64,000 nucleotides of DNA from the NCBI GenBank assembly GCA_032690845.1, contig CM064424.1, forward strand, positions 31,792,228 through 31,856,227, written 5' to 3'. A program made the translations under genes and the position numbers. The DNA is from Eleusine coracana subsp. coracana. Taxonomy: Eukaryota; Streptophyta; Magnoliopsida; Poales; Poaceae. The notes beneath the pieces are model-generated. The model saw only the letters and a program-made list of their open reading frames with translations. It was not told the DNA's origin and did not search any database. Every line of letters begins with the position of its first letter. Position 1 is the first letter of the stretch. Positions 1 to 11,487 of this stretch are shown piece by piece.

Positions 1-760
1 CAAATCACCAAAACCATCATAAACATATTCAATTATCCTTGAGATACATAGAGTGAGATTCATCACTGCCGAGATGGCCTACCTTGACGGATCAACTCTT
101 ACCCCAATGGTTCTTGAAACTCAACTAGAGATCTATTCTAACGGGGTGAATCCCGGTGGCTCTAACTCACGGATCTGTTATCCCTTTGATGCCTCCTTCT
201 TGTCGTGAACAGGGGTTTACAAGTATTTATAAGGGTTCTACTCGTAAAGGACTCGGTTTCTAGCAAATAAGTCGGTTGCGCCGATCGACGCAAGCCGTGT
301 CTTCTCTGCTTTCTCTTCTGAGTCGGTTCCTTTGTCTTCCACAGCTGCCATGTGGGCCTTTTCCTTCGAGATAAAGTCTTGCATTGCAAGTCAAGATCTT
401 GAAGTTCCATAAATCTTCTAGACAAATATCTTCAAGTATCTTACATAGATAAACTTCCATAAGCATGTGGAATAGGCCTCGGTCACTTCTGTGGGCTAAA
501 ACACCCTTGCGCCAATCGGCTCATGGGTTGCACCGATTGGCGCACTAGGCTTCTTCAGTGCTTTTTGTTGCTTCTGGACTCCTGTCCTCTTCCAGCATCA
601 CTTTAATCACCAATTTCACTTGTTTCTATAACATAGCTCTAAAACAACGCATATACAAATATATAGGCAAAATCACAGGTAAATGGCCTAAATTGGCATC
701 AATTATGCTCTAATTAGGGTTATATTCACATATAAAAGGGGCACTTAGGTAGTGCCAACA
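1..760 (-). repeat. LTR of Athila-like family E, truncated by the window start
   Basis: This is the reverse complement of the start of the LTR at 30454-31923. On the minus strand it begins TGTTGGCACTACCTAAG at 760, matching TGTTGGCACTCCCTAAG at 30454. It carries the family's GCGCCGATCGGCGC-type palindromes in mutated form near 273-297 and 508-548. The rest of the LTR and the body of the element lie left of the window. It abuts a Sirevirus-type LTR at 761, so the E element probably inserted there; the target duplication cannot be checked. Confidence 0.85.
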
Positions 761-1343
761 GTCCCGGGCACATACAGATTCCTTGTTGGTCCTCTCTGTG
801 GACTTTCTTCTCCTCTAGTGACTGTACAGTCCGGTCTCCTCTGGCCCCTCTGTCCGGTCACTCTGTCTAGAAGCTGAAACTCCTCGTCCTCGCTTGACTT
901 CATTTCCTGGCTTCTCTGAACAGCTCCTTGGCTTCTCCACTCTCACCTAGTGCATGTGATTTCACTGAGCATACATGCACATCACCGACTAGACATGACC
1001 TAAGAGAAATGACCTAGACCCCCTTGATAGTCCGATTTTTCCTATGGACTCAAAGCCCTAACAGCTAGACAAGTGTTCCCAACACTTGCTCCATAGCTTG
1101 TCCTTAGCCTTGATCCATCTTTATTAACCCTTGAACTCCATCAAGCTCATCAAGCCTCCATGCTTGTGGTCATTGTCATCAATCACTAAGACAACTATCA
1201 TCAATATGATTTGTAAGAGTTTGGAGATGATTCCTATATAGACAACACTCGTGTAGATATCAGCCCACAATTTCATAGTTGTCATCTACCACCAAAACAT
1301 TCATACCTTGGGGATCCCATCATCAATGGTCATGAAGCTTACA
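761..1343 (-). repeat. Sirevirus-like LTR fragment (family G), minus strand
   Basis: The segment matches 28150-28721 over most of its length, for example around CACCGACTAGACATGACC and the final CATGAAGCTTACA. On the minus strand the LTR begins TGTAAGCTTCATG at 1343, the same terminus as at 28721. No polypurine tract follows at 1344, unlike at 28722, so this is either a solo LTR or the 5' LTR end of an element. The other end is cut by the E LTR at 760. Confidence 0.75.
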
Positions 1344-2151
1344 CCACCAAATCGGCTTTTACCGGTCTATTGCATGGCTAAGCATGACACAACATAAAAT
1401 GTAAAACCAACCCATCCCTGTCCATAGACACGCTACAACAAGGAAATAGGTAGACACCAAGGACACAGGTAAATATTTAACCTATTGCCCGACAATGCAA
1501 TATAAACATAGACCGACAATTAATTAAATGCATATCCAAAGGAAAATACTTTCGTGTCCACCCAGTACTTGACCATCCACGTAGATGCGATTGACAAGAT
1601 TTGTGCGACCCCGTTCGAATGGAGCCGTAATACTATCGTGGACTAGGGTGATTTCGGTGCAATTATACCTACCATCGGGCAGCACACTGATGGAAATTGA
1701 GAATAGTAGACAATGCTAATTTGATCCATTCATATTAATGAGGGTTCAGGGCGGCATCATCTCATTAATGTTGCACAGTGCTTCATTGCATGTCTCTCAT
1801 TGCCGCCTTATGATGATGAATTCAAATAAAAGCTGCTATGTAACTAAAATCACACAACAGTTAAGCAAAACAAAGAATAAGAAACATTGATTCCAAATTT
1901 TGTTTCTTCTAATATTGCATCCTTCTCTTTTGTTGATAATTATCACCATGATAGACAAATGACAAAAACGAAGTCATATTTCATTAAGGCACATATATGT
2001 ATGTATTATAGAATAACGAACTATTCTAACTAAGGTGAGAAATTAGTTGCCCAAGATTTGTATACTTTTAGACTAATTAGTTATTTTCAATATGAAACTA
2101 TATATACATACAACAATGAAATATTGTCAGTAGTAAATATTTGAATTTAGT
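1344..2151. other. Unassigned non-coding segment
   Basis: About 800 bp with no convincing long ORF and no LTR terminus that I recognise. The right part, roughly 1850-2150, is AT-rich and leads into the Helitron-like terminus at 2152-2180, so some or all of it may be a non-autonomous Helitron. No 5' TC terminus was identified. Confidence 0.4.
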
Positions 2152-2180
2152 CGTGCAAATGCACGGGTATCCTTACTAGT
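2152..2180 (+). mobile_element. Helitron-like 3' terminus
   Basis: A short hairpin (CGTGC at 2152-2156 pairing with GCACG at 2161-2165) is followed by GGTATCCTTA and then CTAG at 2176-2179, with a T at 2180. A GC-rich hairpin about ten bases before CTRR, followed by a host T, is the known Helitron 3' end structure. The stem is short and the 5' end is not located, so the element's extent is unknown. Confidence 0.5.
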
Positions 2181-2659
2181 TTATTGCAATTTAATCCAAA
2201 CGAGCACGGGCCCGAACATGGGATTTATTGCTTGCAATACTAGATAGAGTCCACTCTAGGTTGGTACGCATGCGTTTAGACACATTGAATGCAACTGCTC
2301 GCATTCAAAGAGCACTATAATGTAACTGATTGTCAATGGGACCACAACCACACAGGCAATTAATGGTGCAATGGTGTTGGCAGGGAGGTAAGCCACACAC
2401 ACCCAGTAAACAACTTAAAAGCGCCCGGATCGAATTAGCCCAGCTTACGGTTCTGATTAATGGCACCTTGTTGCCCTGTTGACGTTCACAATGGCAGTGA
2501 AATCACTTTGATTCGCTGCGGTGTTATGGCCCCGTGAAGCGCAATTGGTTTCGGGGCATTGACAGTTCTACATTGGGGCGTTAGTTTGGTAGATTGCATC
2601 AGCAAGCTCATCTAGAACCAGTAAATCAATTTGGCTAAAACGTTCCGAATAAAGATACA
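2181..2659. other. Unassigned flank of element B1
   Basis: About 480 bp of unique-looking sequence without a supported gene, ending at the ATATC target duplication (2660-2664). It may be older intergenic DNA into which B1 inserted. Confidence 0.4.
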
Positions 2660-2664
2660 ATATC

Positions 2665-3425
2665 TGATGAGGACATCACCATGCTGGATACACACACGTC
2701 ATGGTCTTCCCTAAGTTACAAGTCGTCACCAACTCGGTCGCCACGTTCGTCTCGGATTCAGCCAACACTCCTGCACGGTTTTGATGATATCTCCGACATC
2801 CGACGTCCAAAAGAGGCATTCTTTGATGTGTTGGAAAGGGGATGATGATGCCATCATTTCGGTTCTGGTCCGAGCTTCAGAAGAGTGGTGAGTCATTCTG
2901 TATGGCCATGACAAGGTGATGCGCCACCTATTTTGGGCCAACTTGGCCTTGTATCGTGTCGGGCCTTAAGCCCATGTTGTGTGGCGCCCCCCTGGTCGTC
3001 CCCAACCCTAGGATGCCCCTGGTTCCCTCATAAACTCAGTAGCCATCGCCGTATAGACTCGGGTTTTGTTTAATTCAGTTTTCTTGAGAGAAACTTGATT
3101 GATTCATTATAAATGTGGCGACAAGTCCTTTTACAATAATCCCGGGCCCCTGTTCTTGTTCTACACCACTGTGGCGATTAGTCCTTTTGTGTTCAGAGTT
3201 TGAACCTTTCCTTCATGATTCGCTTCATCCATATTTGCAATTTCAGATTGCGTGTTTATCCTTTCTTGCTTGTGTTCTCGATTCGCTTGCAGGAACAATC
3301 GAGTTGTGCTTGGTGTAACGATTGCGGGGTTGGATCGTGTCTGATTCAAGCTGGCTCGCCGACGCCATGTCTCCATAATCGAGTTTACCCGCTACCTCTC
3401 AGAAGATCGAGCCTCATCTAGATCA
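2665..3425 (+). repeat. 5' LTR of B1
   Basis: It starts TGATGAGGACATCACC and ends at the GATCA directly before AG and the primer-binding site. Homologous LTRs lie at 6513-7270, 28943-29610 (minus), 39997-40759 and 60764-61526. Confidence 0.9.
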
Positions 3426-3427
3426 AG

Positions 3428-3437
3428 TGGTATCAGA
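3428..3437 (+). other. Primer-binding site (initiator tRNA-Met type) of B1
   Basis: TGGTATCAGA lies two bases after the LTR end. It is complementary to the 3' end of plant initiator tRNA-Met; the match stops after 10 bases (the consensus continues GCC). The same degenerate site follows the LTRs of B3 and B4, so the shortened match is a family trait. Confidence 0.8.
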
Positions 3438-4577
3438 TTCCTAGGTTCCCCGTGAGGTATTATCGTGTTCTCCCCTTTAGATTTGTTTTTGTTCATCACC
3501 TATTCTCCACAAAAAAGCCAACAAAAAATTTTCCTCACCATCCCAAACATTGTTTAGCCTTTGCATAATTTAATTTCAGAGACCGTGGTGTTGAGTTTGT
3601 GTCCAAGTTGAGTTCAATTGCTGGTTTGAATTTGTGTTTTGATTCAGTTTGTCTTTTGATCTCCGCTACATACCACTGTATTTTCCCATCCGTTTCGACC
3701 ACCATCACCATCGTGTTTTCCATTGGGTTCACCATCATGTTACCCACTCACCACACCCACAATCCGTTGCCAAAGAAAAACCCCTCCCGATTCCGTTTCC
3801 CACTCATCCCCCCCCCCCCCCCCCCAAATCCTATGTTGTCCTACCTTCGGTAAAATAGGCATAACTTTTCGCTCGTTGCTCTAATTAGGCTGAAATTTTT
3901 ACAGCAGATTCTTGACTCAAAGTTGAGATGACCCAGACTGGCTTTACCCTGTGTGCCCTCGTCAAAAAAATGAAAAAAAATGGAACAAATAGAAAAAAAT
4001 TGTGAAGGTTAAAATAGTGTTTTTGGTGAAACTTTGAGATTTTGACTATGCTTTGTTTCCCCTCTATTTGAGTTTAAACTTCTTATGGTTCCTTCCTTTG
4101 TGTTCCTATATTATAGAAAAATAGTGGAAAAATCATACAAAAAAAAGATTTTGATTTGCACCCCACCCCCACGCCCTGAAAATTCTAAGTCTGTGAAGTC
4201 TAGCTGCCACTGTTTTTCTCCTTCCTGCCTTTGCCATTGTTCTTGCTGTCACAACTATTTTTGAACATGATTCTTTTGCCAGCAATTAGGACACTGCTTT
4301 GGATATTTATTCAGTGCTACTATCTGTTATTGAATTGTATTCCACTGACATACATATTAGCCTTCCAAGCTATACATACTTGCAGCACAAGTTTCTTCCT
4401 TGCAACTGTTACACCCAAGCTCGACAACAGATTGTGTTGTCCTGTTGGCTTTGGTAAGAACATTTGCAAGATTGTGATACACTGCTCCTGATATTGTTTC
4501 TCACTTTCAACACCCTCTGATAGCTGCTAGTTGATAGGGCTAATCCTTTTGGGTAGTCTTGTCTTTTGCTTTTAACC
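3438..4577 (+). other. Untranslated leader of B1
   Basis: About 1.1 kb between primer site and gag, without a coding signature. It contains CACCATCACCATCGTG-type runs, a poly-C tract near 3810-3826, and a stretch ending in a Leu/Ile-rich spurious frame. It matches the leaders of B3 (40772-41670) and B4 (61539-62646), including C-tracts near 41263 and 62236. Confidence 0.7.
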
Positions 4578-6738
4578 ATGTCAGAGAAAGGGAAAGGGAC
4601 AACTGGATAGTCGGAGTCCCCTACAGACTTTAATAATTGTGTGTCCAAGGTCGAGTTAACGAAGCTTCTTGCGGACCAGCGTACATTCATGAAAATGAAG
4701 TTTGCCGAGTTGATGCGCCACATCAACACTGTTGCCAACCGAATTGAGGATGTTGAATGACGACCTCCACCTCAGCACGAGAGATGAGCTGCTGATGATG
4801 ATGATGATTTCGACACGATATAGGAGGTAATAACAATCGTGGTAATACTGATACTTTTGTTAAGCCCAAATTTAACATGCCTGCTTTTGCTGGTAGTGCT
4901 GATCCTGAAGCATACTTAGATTGAGAACTTACTATTGAACAAAAATTTAATTCTCATTTGGTTCCTGCTGAGTATAGTGTTAGACTTACTACTAGTGAGT
5001 TTACGGGGTTTGCTCTCTTTTGGTGGAATGATCTTTGTAATACTAATGTTGCTATACCTACCACTTGGCTTGTTTTGAAACAACGCATGAAATCTCATTT
5101 TGTTCCTCCTTATTACCAACATGATTTACATTTGAAATTACAATCTTTAACACAAGGTAATAAAACAGTAGAGGAATATTATTAGGACTTGCTTATTGGT
5201 TTAGCACGTTGTGATATACATAAAGATGATGTTGAAACTAGTGCTAGATTCTTTAGTGGATTGAACCATGATATCTAGACTATTGTTGGCAATAAAGAGT
5301 GGAATAGGTTCAACCAATTGTATCATATTGCTCTTAAGACTGAACAAGAAGTACAGGGACGCCGTCCACAACAATCTTGCAAGTCCAACACCGAGCAATC
5401 TATCAAGCACTGTTATGGAGTAGAGAACTCGAAGGGTCATGTTGCTAAGCCATCAGCAACACCTTTTACACTTGCACCTGCTTCTGAAGCGCAATCATCT
5501 AGTGTACAGCACAAACACCAGAAGAAGGCTGCTACTTCCGGTGCTAGGAGTAGCTCCTCCTCCACCATTATTTGCCACCGATGCAAGGGCATGGGACATG
5601 TCATGAAGGATTGCCCTAGTCATCGTGCTTCCATCGCTACCGCTGATGGGTATGAAAGTTATAGTGATGTTGAAGATGAATTTGCTCATATGCCTAACCT
5701 TGCTGCAGATTCGATGGAGGAGCAGGAGACTATCGCCATTGATTCCATTGCTGCCACCGTGAGCTTTCCTAGCCTTATTGTATAGTGTGTGTTGACCTCT
5801 CAGGTGGGACAAGAGGAAGAACAGCAATGCAACAATTTGTTCTACATGTTCCTCATTGTCGCGGACCGCCGTGTTCTCACCATCATTGATACTGGAAGCT
5901 ATAACATCTTGGTGAGTTCTGATTTAGTCAATAAACTAGGTTTGACAACTCATGCACTACATCATCCCTACCACATCAAATAGTTCAACAATAGTGGTAA
6001 GGTATAGGTAACGTGGTCAGCACGTATACATTTTTCAGTCGGTTCTTATCAAGACTATGCTGATTTTCATGTTGTACCTATGCAAGCATGTTCGCTTTTA
6101 TTAGGCCGCCCATGGAAATATGATACGGATGCTGCCCACCATGGTAGAACTAATACATATACTTTCATACATAAGAACAAGAATATTACTTTGCTCCGTT
6201 ATTGCCTACTGATATTAGGAATCATTTTAAAATACTTGCTAAAAATACTAAGAATAAACTTGATAATAATAAACTTTCTGATATTAAACATAAGGCTATT
6301 CAGTTAAAGGGCGATGTTTTTCTTGCTATGACATCTACTGTTGTTGAACTTTATGATAATCATGATGCACCTTGTTATAATATGCTTTGTCGTGATATAT
6401 CTTTTATCAATGAACATGTGGCTTGTACTTTGCATTCTGCTGGTACTAACCTTTTGCAGGAGATTGATGATGAGATGGAGTCGAGGACGACTCCAATTCA
6501 GAAATGGGAGGATGATGAGGATATCACCATGCTGGATACACACATGTCATGGTCTTCCCCAAGTTACATCTCGTCTCCAACTCGGTCACCGCGTTCGGCT
6601 CAGATTCAACCGACACCCATGTCTGTTTTGATGATATCTCCGACATTCGACGTCCAAAAGAGGCTTTCTTTGATGCATTGGAATGGGAAAAACGACGCCA
6701 TCATTTTGGTTCTGGTCCTACCTCCAGAAGAGTCGTGA
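4578..6738 (+). pseudogene. Decayed gag-protease of B1
   Basis: Translation begins MSEKGKG at 4578, as in B4, but an early TAG (4608-4610), a TGA (4758-4760), further stops and a deletion near 4810 disable it. Recognisable parts are the gag core (4850-5340; FTGFALFWWNDLCN), a CCHC zinc knuckle (CHRCKGMGHVMKDC, 5573-5614) and a retropepsin core with DTG in TIIDTGSYN (about 5880-5905) and LLLGRPWKYD. After HKNKNITLL, where a chromovirus would enter reverse transcriptase, the frame runs through about 70 other codons and then reads into the 3' LTR as DEDITMLDTHMSW, stopping at 6738. Reading into the 3' LTR is a known CRM trait. The product would have been a Gag precursor plus protease in cytoplasmic particles. 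Confidence 0.8.
6502..6512 (+). other. Polypurine tract of B1
   Basis: AAATGGGAGGA lies directly before the 3' LTR start at 6513, the position of the plus-strand primer in LTR retrotransposons. Confidence 0.65.
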
Positions 6739-7270
6739 GTCATGTTGTGTGTCTATGACAAGGTGTTACGTCACCTATTTTTAGCCAACTTGGTCTTGTA
6801 TCGTGTTGGGTCTTAAGCCCTTGTTGTGGGCACTCCCCTAGTCGCCCCCAACCCTAGGACGCCCCTGGATCTCTCATAAACTCAGTAGCCATCGCTGTTT
6901 AGACTCGGGTTTTATTTAGTTCAATTTTTTTGAGAGAAACTTGATTGATTCATTGTAACTGTGATGACAAGTTCTTTTACAGTAATCCAGGGTCCCTGTT
7001 CTTGTTCTACACCACTGTGACGATTAGTCATTTTGTGTTCAGAGCTTGAACCTTTCCTTAGTGATTTGTTCATCCATATTTGCAATTTTAGATTGCGTAT
7101 TTATCCTTTCTTGCTTGTGTTTTCGATTCGCCTGCAGCAACAATCGAGTTGTGCTTGATGTAACGGTTGCGGGGTTGGATCATGTCTGATTCAAGACGGC
7201 TCGTCGACGCCGAGTCTTCATAATTGAGTTTACTCCCTACCTCTCGGAAGATCGGGCCTCATCAACATCA
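6513..7270 (+). repeat. 3' LTR of B1
   Basis: It begins TGATGAGGATATCACC and ends CATCAACATCA, immediately followed by the ATATC target duplication. Its first ~225 bases continue the open frame of the internal ORF. Confidence 0.9.
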
Positions 7271-7275
7271 ATATC

Positions 7276-8105
7276 CTATGTACAACATTATTAGTAGAAG
7301 GATCGGTTGCGAAAATAAAAGGTACTGACAAAAAACACTACGATGAAAGAAAACAGGTGGGGGAATTTTGATCAGCAAGCTTGTTAATTGTGCTCCTTGG
7401 TACTGGAATGCGATGTTGTTAGCTCTTCTGATGCATCTGAATGTAAACTCACTGGTGAAATGCTGCGTGTCGTGAAATTGGGTCAGAAATGTGAACATAA
7501 TAGAATATGGAGCATAACAGATCGGTTCAAGACAGATGGTCTACCAGTAATCCGTGCTCGATACATGTTCTAGTGGTCGTGAACACGTACAGTGGGTAGC
7601 GAGATTGGAATGTAGATGCTGCCAGTGATATTTCGTGGTGCTGTGCTGCTGAGGTTATGCCCATATGAGCAAGTTTTACCTGGCCTAGCTAGGCTAGGTG
7701 TATTTAAAGATCCAAACACACTATCGCGCCATTTTTTGCCCGCTAACGCATGACGCAGTCGCCACTAATGAAGTTTTATGATACAAACCCAACAAACAAT
7801 GATCGGAGTTACCACCTTCCACACGCAAACGGTCCGAGATAAACAATGTCACTAATTTCCTGGCAAATATCCTGCCATAACAGGGGATGCGGTGCATGCA
7901 CATCCATGCAACAGTGCGTACACATGCACATTCCATCCTAAGTTCCTAACGACCCTTGTTTCCTCAAACTAAAAACAACATAACAGGCATCGATAGCGTC
8001 GTGACAACCGATGCAAAAACATGGACAACCACAAGTGCGACCAAAAACATTGTCAGATGCACCATGCGTCTGCCTCCGTTGCCGTGTCTGAGTCCACCAT
8101 CTGCC
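7276..8105. other. Unassigned segment right of B1
   Basis: No supported gene or LTR terminus. Short open frames here resemble no family I know. It may contain degenerate downstream parts of the FAR1-like remnant at 8106-8324. Confidence 0.35.
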
Positions 8106-8324
8106 CTAGAGTTCGAGCAGCCCACGTTGGTCGACGTGCCGTGGCCATGGAACAAATCTGTTGCTGGCTCCTGAACCGGCCATGGAAATTTTATCATGAT
8201 CATACCTTATTCCAAAACCACTCTCCCATGAATACATGTTGTAGTAGCTAAAGGCTTCATTCGCAGAGTCAAACAAAATGCCTACGCGAGGTATGAAAAT
8301 AGGTCTGACATGCGGCTTCACATC
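8106..8324 (-). pseudogene. FAR1-like DNA-binding domain remnant
   Basis: On the minus strand, GILFDSANEAFSYYNMYSW followed by ESGFGIRY matches the start of the FAR1 domain (Phe/Tyr-rich, FYNxYxxxxGFxxR) found in FAR-RED IMPAIRED RESPONSE1-type factors and related Mutator-like transposases. The frame opens right after a plausible splice acceptor (GTTTTTGTCGTTAG ending at 8325), so this looks like the start of an exon. After about 50 residues the expected Cys-rich part of the domain cannot be followed, so the copy is truncated. It could be a fragment of a host gene carried by a transposon, or part of a MULE. Confidence 0.6.
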
Positions 8325-9159
8325 CTAACGACAAAAACAAAATACAAGTTAACACTTACATGGGTGGTGAATCTTCAATCGCAAAAAAAAGGCGTGCCCG
8401 CCTAACCTGTCCATCTTCGTTTCCATTTCTCCGTAATGCGATCCACATGTCCATGCACCTCCCAGCTCGAATGTGCGCCTATGTTTTTAATACTTTCGCC
8501 GGGTAGCATGACCCATGTCTGGTGCATCATCCGTCCGTCGTCTGTACCCCGAGCGGCTCCGAAGAGCATTTGTACTGGCAAAACCTCGGGGATTTTGTTG
8601 GTGTTGCATAACAGGATTTAAAATGATTTTATCTCACGACGTCAGGGGAGTATGTACTGACCTGTTTGCCGAATCCAAGCTGTGTCAACGTTGCTTGTGT
8701 TCTCCTTGTGTCCATGGGGTCATGCCGTGGTAGAAACCCAGACATGAGCTCGCCTACCTATTCTAGCTTCATCGCTGGAGCTCGTCCACCATGGCCAGCT
8801 TTCTCCGAGATGTATTGCTTTACCCTCCCTAACTGCTACCGTGTAAAAATCTCTGTAAATCCACATCCAGGTGCACTCCACTAGGGGTACATTAATTACG
8901 CGCGTGCATACAGTACAAAGGACGGTTGGCAATAGCTAGGTCCACTGACCATTAAATTCATGTTGCGCGGAACCATCCATGGGATCAGCTTGTGTTTAAT
9001 GCTCGAATTAATCCAGTCAGGTTTAATCATCTGTTATGCTCTTCGTGATGGCCTCCTCAGTGCGTTAAGCCATTCTGTTCTCCGTTATGGTCATCTGTCA
9101 GCACGAACATTAAAACGCACGTGTCAGTGTTTTGCTGGGTGGGCATGTGACGCTATGCT
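8325..9159. other. Unassigned segment
   Basis: No convincing gene. It lies 5' of the FAR1-like exon on the minus strand and may hold its intron and upstream region. Short minus-strand frames (8720-8932) resemble no known family. Confidence 0.3.
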
Positions 9160-10198
9160 AGAAATCACTCTCCATACCAAAAACATAGGAGAAATATGAT
9201 TGTTGTTTGCCTTCAGTAGCAGGATTGTTCTCAGCAGGTTCCCTTTCTGGTGCTGCACCCTCTGGAGCACCCATGTCACTCTCGGTTACGTCGTTCACTA
9301 AACAAGAAATATACGCTGGTATAAATATGTATGTCATGATGTGATGCAATGATGACATGACATAGTACTTTGCAGAGATGATAAGCAATAAGTTATGAAC
9401 ACAATGAAGTTAATCACTTAAAATGAGGAGGGTAGCTTACGCTATGGGCAGAACACAAAGATCTATCGAGAATCGGGTAAAACAGGGTTCATCGCCTAGG
9501 GTGGTTTTAACCAAATGTTTGTAGAAAGGTTATATACCAGAGATTAATTAATTTTGATAGAGGATATCAAATTAAGATATTTGCAACTTGAATCACCTCT
9601 AAATCAGTTGTAACTATTTAATTATGTAATTTACATGTTTCATTGCAATGAGAAAAACAAATCAGAAATATACACTTAGACATATGCCATGAGTATAAAA
9701 CTTTGCAGAAACATTATATACATAAAAAGTAAACTTTGAGAACAGGTGTCAACAAAAATAATTTATTAATTAAGTGCAAAAGAATCACAAATAAAGCATG
9801 TTTTAAGTGAAATAATTTATTTAATACAATTCCTTGGTACTAGAATTTTTGTTCATGACATGCAAGCATAGTATAATGCCATATAAGGTTCTCAGAATGC
9901 AAATTAACATTATAGCATGCATAGTTTATTCTATATATAACTTACAATTTCTTAATATAACATGCTAAAGTAAAATTCATATTTATTTCACATACCTCCT
10001 AGTGAACATACATGCAAAGCCATTTAATTTGAAAAGCAATACATCATCAGTTATAGGCCATTTGTTCAAACCAATGAATTAATCCTACACATTTTTCTAA
10101 TGCAATACAGACCATGGGACCTTGTTATTCGGATAGATCCCGTCTTAGGGAATCTAGAGAAATTTATTGCATATTTGTCTAACGTGTATATTGTTAGA

Positions 10199-10240
10199 CT
10201 AGCAAAGTGTCCATATGTTGCTACGGGTTAAAAAAAACAC
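10199..10240 (-). mobile_element. Possible Helitron-like 3' terminus, minus strand
   Basis: ACTAGCAAAGTGTCCATATG followed by TTGCTACGGG at 10198-10227 resembles the reverse complement of a grass Helitron 3' end (…GC-rich hairpin…CTAG|T). The hairpin is badly degraded, and the other end is not located. Confidence 0.3.
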
Positions 10241-11353
10241 TCTTTATAATTTATAAATATAAATTATTTACATAATATAATAGTTAATATTTTTTACATG
10301 AAAGATCATATTTATATTATTGTTGGTACGTACCATTTTATATGTCATAAATAATAATTTTTTTACTATTTTTATCATATTATTATCATAAATATTTTTT
10401 TACCTCTAATGTTATCGATTTTCATATGTAGTGTTGTTTGAGCGTTATGTTGCAAAATTAAGTAAAATGACATTAAAAAAATGCTCAAATATAAGAAGTA
10501 TCGATGTGACACCTACAAGACATCACTGGATCTCTATGAAGCCCAACATGCAAGATCAAGGCGGTGACCTAATGACTAATGATTTTTAGAAGTTTTATCC
10601 AATAGGAAAAATGAATTCACGCAGAATAGAAACAACACTATATTACGACGCGATTTTTGACTTGAAAACATGCTCTAGTGAGAAAAGTTAAAATACGAAA
10701 GTTGTAGATCTCATCGAGACCTTTTTGGAATATATATGGATTATATTATTTGGAGTTCAGAGGTAGAAGATATGGGCCCCGCACAGAGACCTACGCAAAG
10801 GAGTCCAAATCACAATAAATATTTTTGCATCATAAATTTGGAAACGAAAACGGCGGAATCTTGATTTCTATTGAATATAAAAGTTGTAGAACTTTTCGAG
10901 GACTACGAGATAGAGTCTGAGTTTGTCTCATTTTATCCCTGGACGAGGATTTATAATTTTTTAAATTCGATACTTGACATAAAAAGTAGGAAACCGATTT
11001 AAATTCAATCTAACTTTGTGGACGTACGGCAGATTTAAATATGTTCACCTAAATTAATAGATTATAGAGATATTAATTTTACAAACATCTGACAATTTCT
11101 ACATTTAGTTTTCTGAAGAAAAATGTTTGAACCAGACGAAACGCACGCGCAGGCAGTTGCTCGCCGGAGCTAAGCAGCGCTGGGCTGCGAGCTCGCCGCA
11201 GCTCGCTGCAGGGCTCAGCTAGGGTCAGGCACAAAGGGAGGAATGGTCCCCTCTTCTGTGCGCACCCACAAGGTGGGTCGAAGACCACCGGCGGTGGCCG
11301 GAGATGGGCCGGCGGCGGCGGCAGAAACAGGACAAGGTTCGGCGACTTCGCGC

Positions 11354-11487
11354 GGGCGGAGGGAGGCATGGGAGCGGCCCGATATTAGCCGTAGAGATTC
11401 ATCTGATCACAGAGAAGGGCGGGCGGAGGGAGGCATGGGAGCGGCCCGATATTAGCCGTAGAGATTCATCTGATCACAGAGAAGGGC
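11354..11487. repeat. Exact 67-bp tandem duplication
   Basis: Two identical 67-bp units, 11354-11420 and 11421-11487, each starting GGGCGGAGGGAGG. They lie in the GC-rich part of the large LTR. The perfect identity implies a recent event. Confidence 0.9.

Larger units (their letters stand above)
2665..7270 (+). mobile_element. Complete CRM-related non-autonomous gypsy element B1
   Basis: Two LTRs (2665-3425 and 6513-7270) bound a 3.1-kb interior holding a primer-binding site, a long leader and a decayed gag-protease. The element is flanked by an exact 5-bp target duplication, ATATC at 2660-2664 and 7271-7275. The LTRs start TGATG and end CATCA (GATCA in the mutated 5' copy). They are clearly diverged by eye, so the insertion is old. 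Reverse transcriptase, RNase H and integrase are absent: the interior passes from protease straight to a short tail and the 3' LTR. LTR start, initiator-Met primer site and gag type point to chromoviruses of the CRM/CRR kind, whose non-autonomous relatives are known in grasses. Confidence 0.9.

Noticed and set aside
3649..3858. His/Pro-rich frame as a small metal-binding protein
   Set aside because: It translates CACCATCACC and poly-C runs in the family-B leader; the corresponding leaders in B3 and B4 do not keep the frame.
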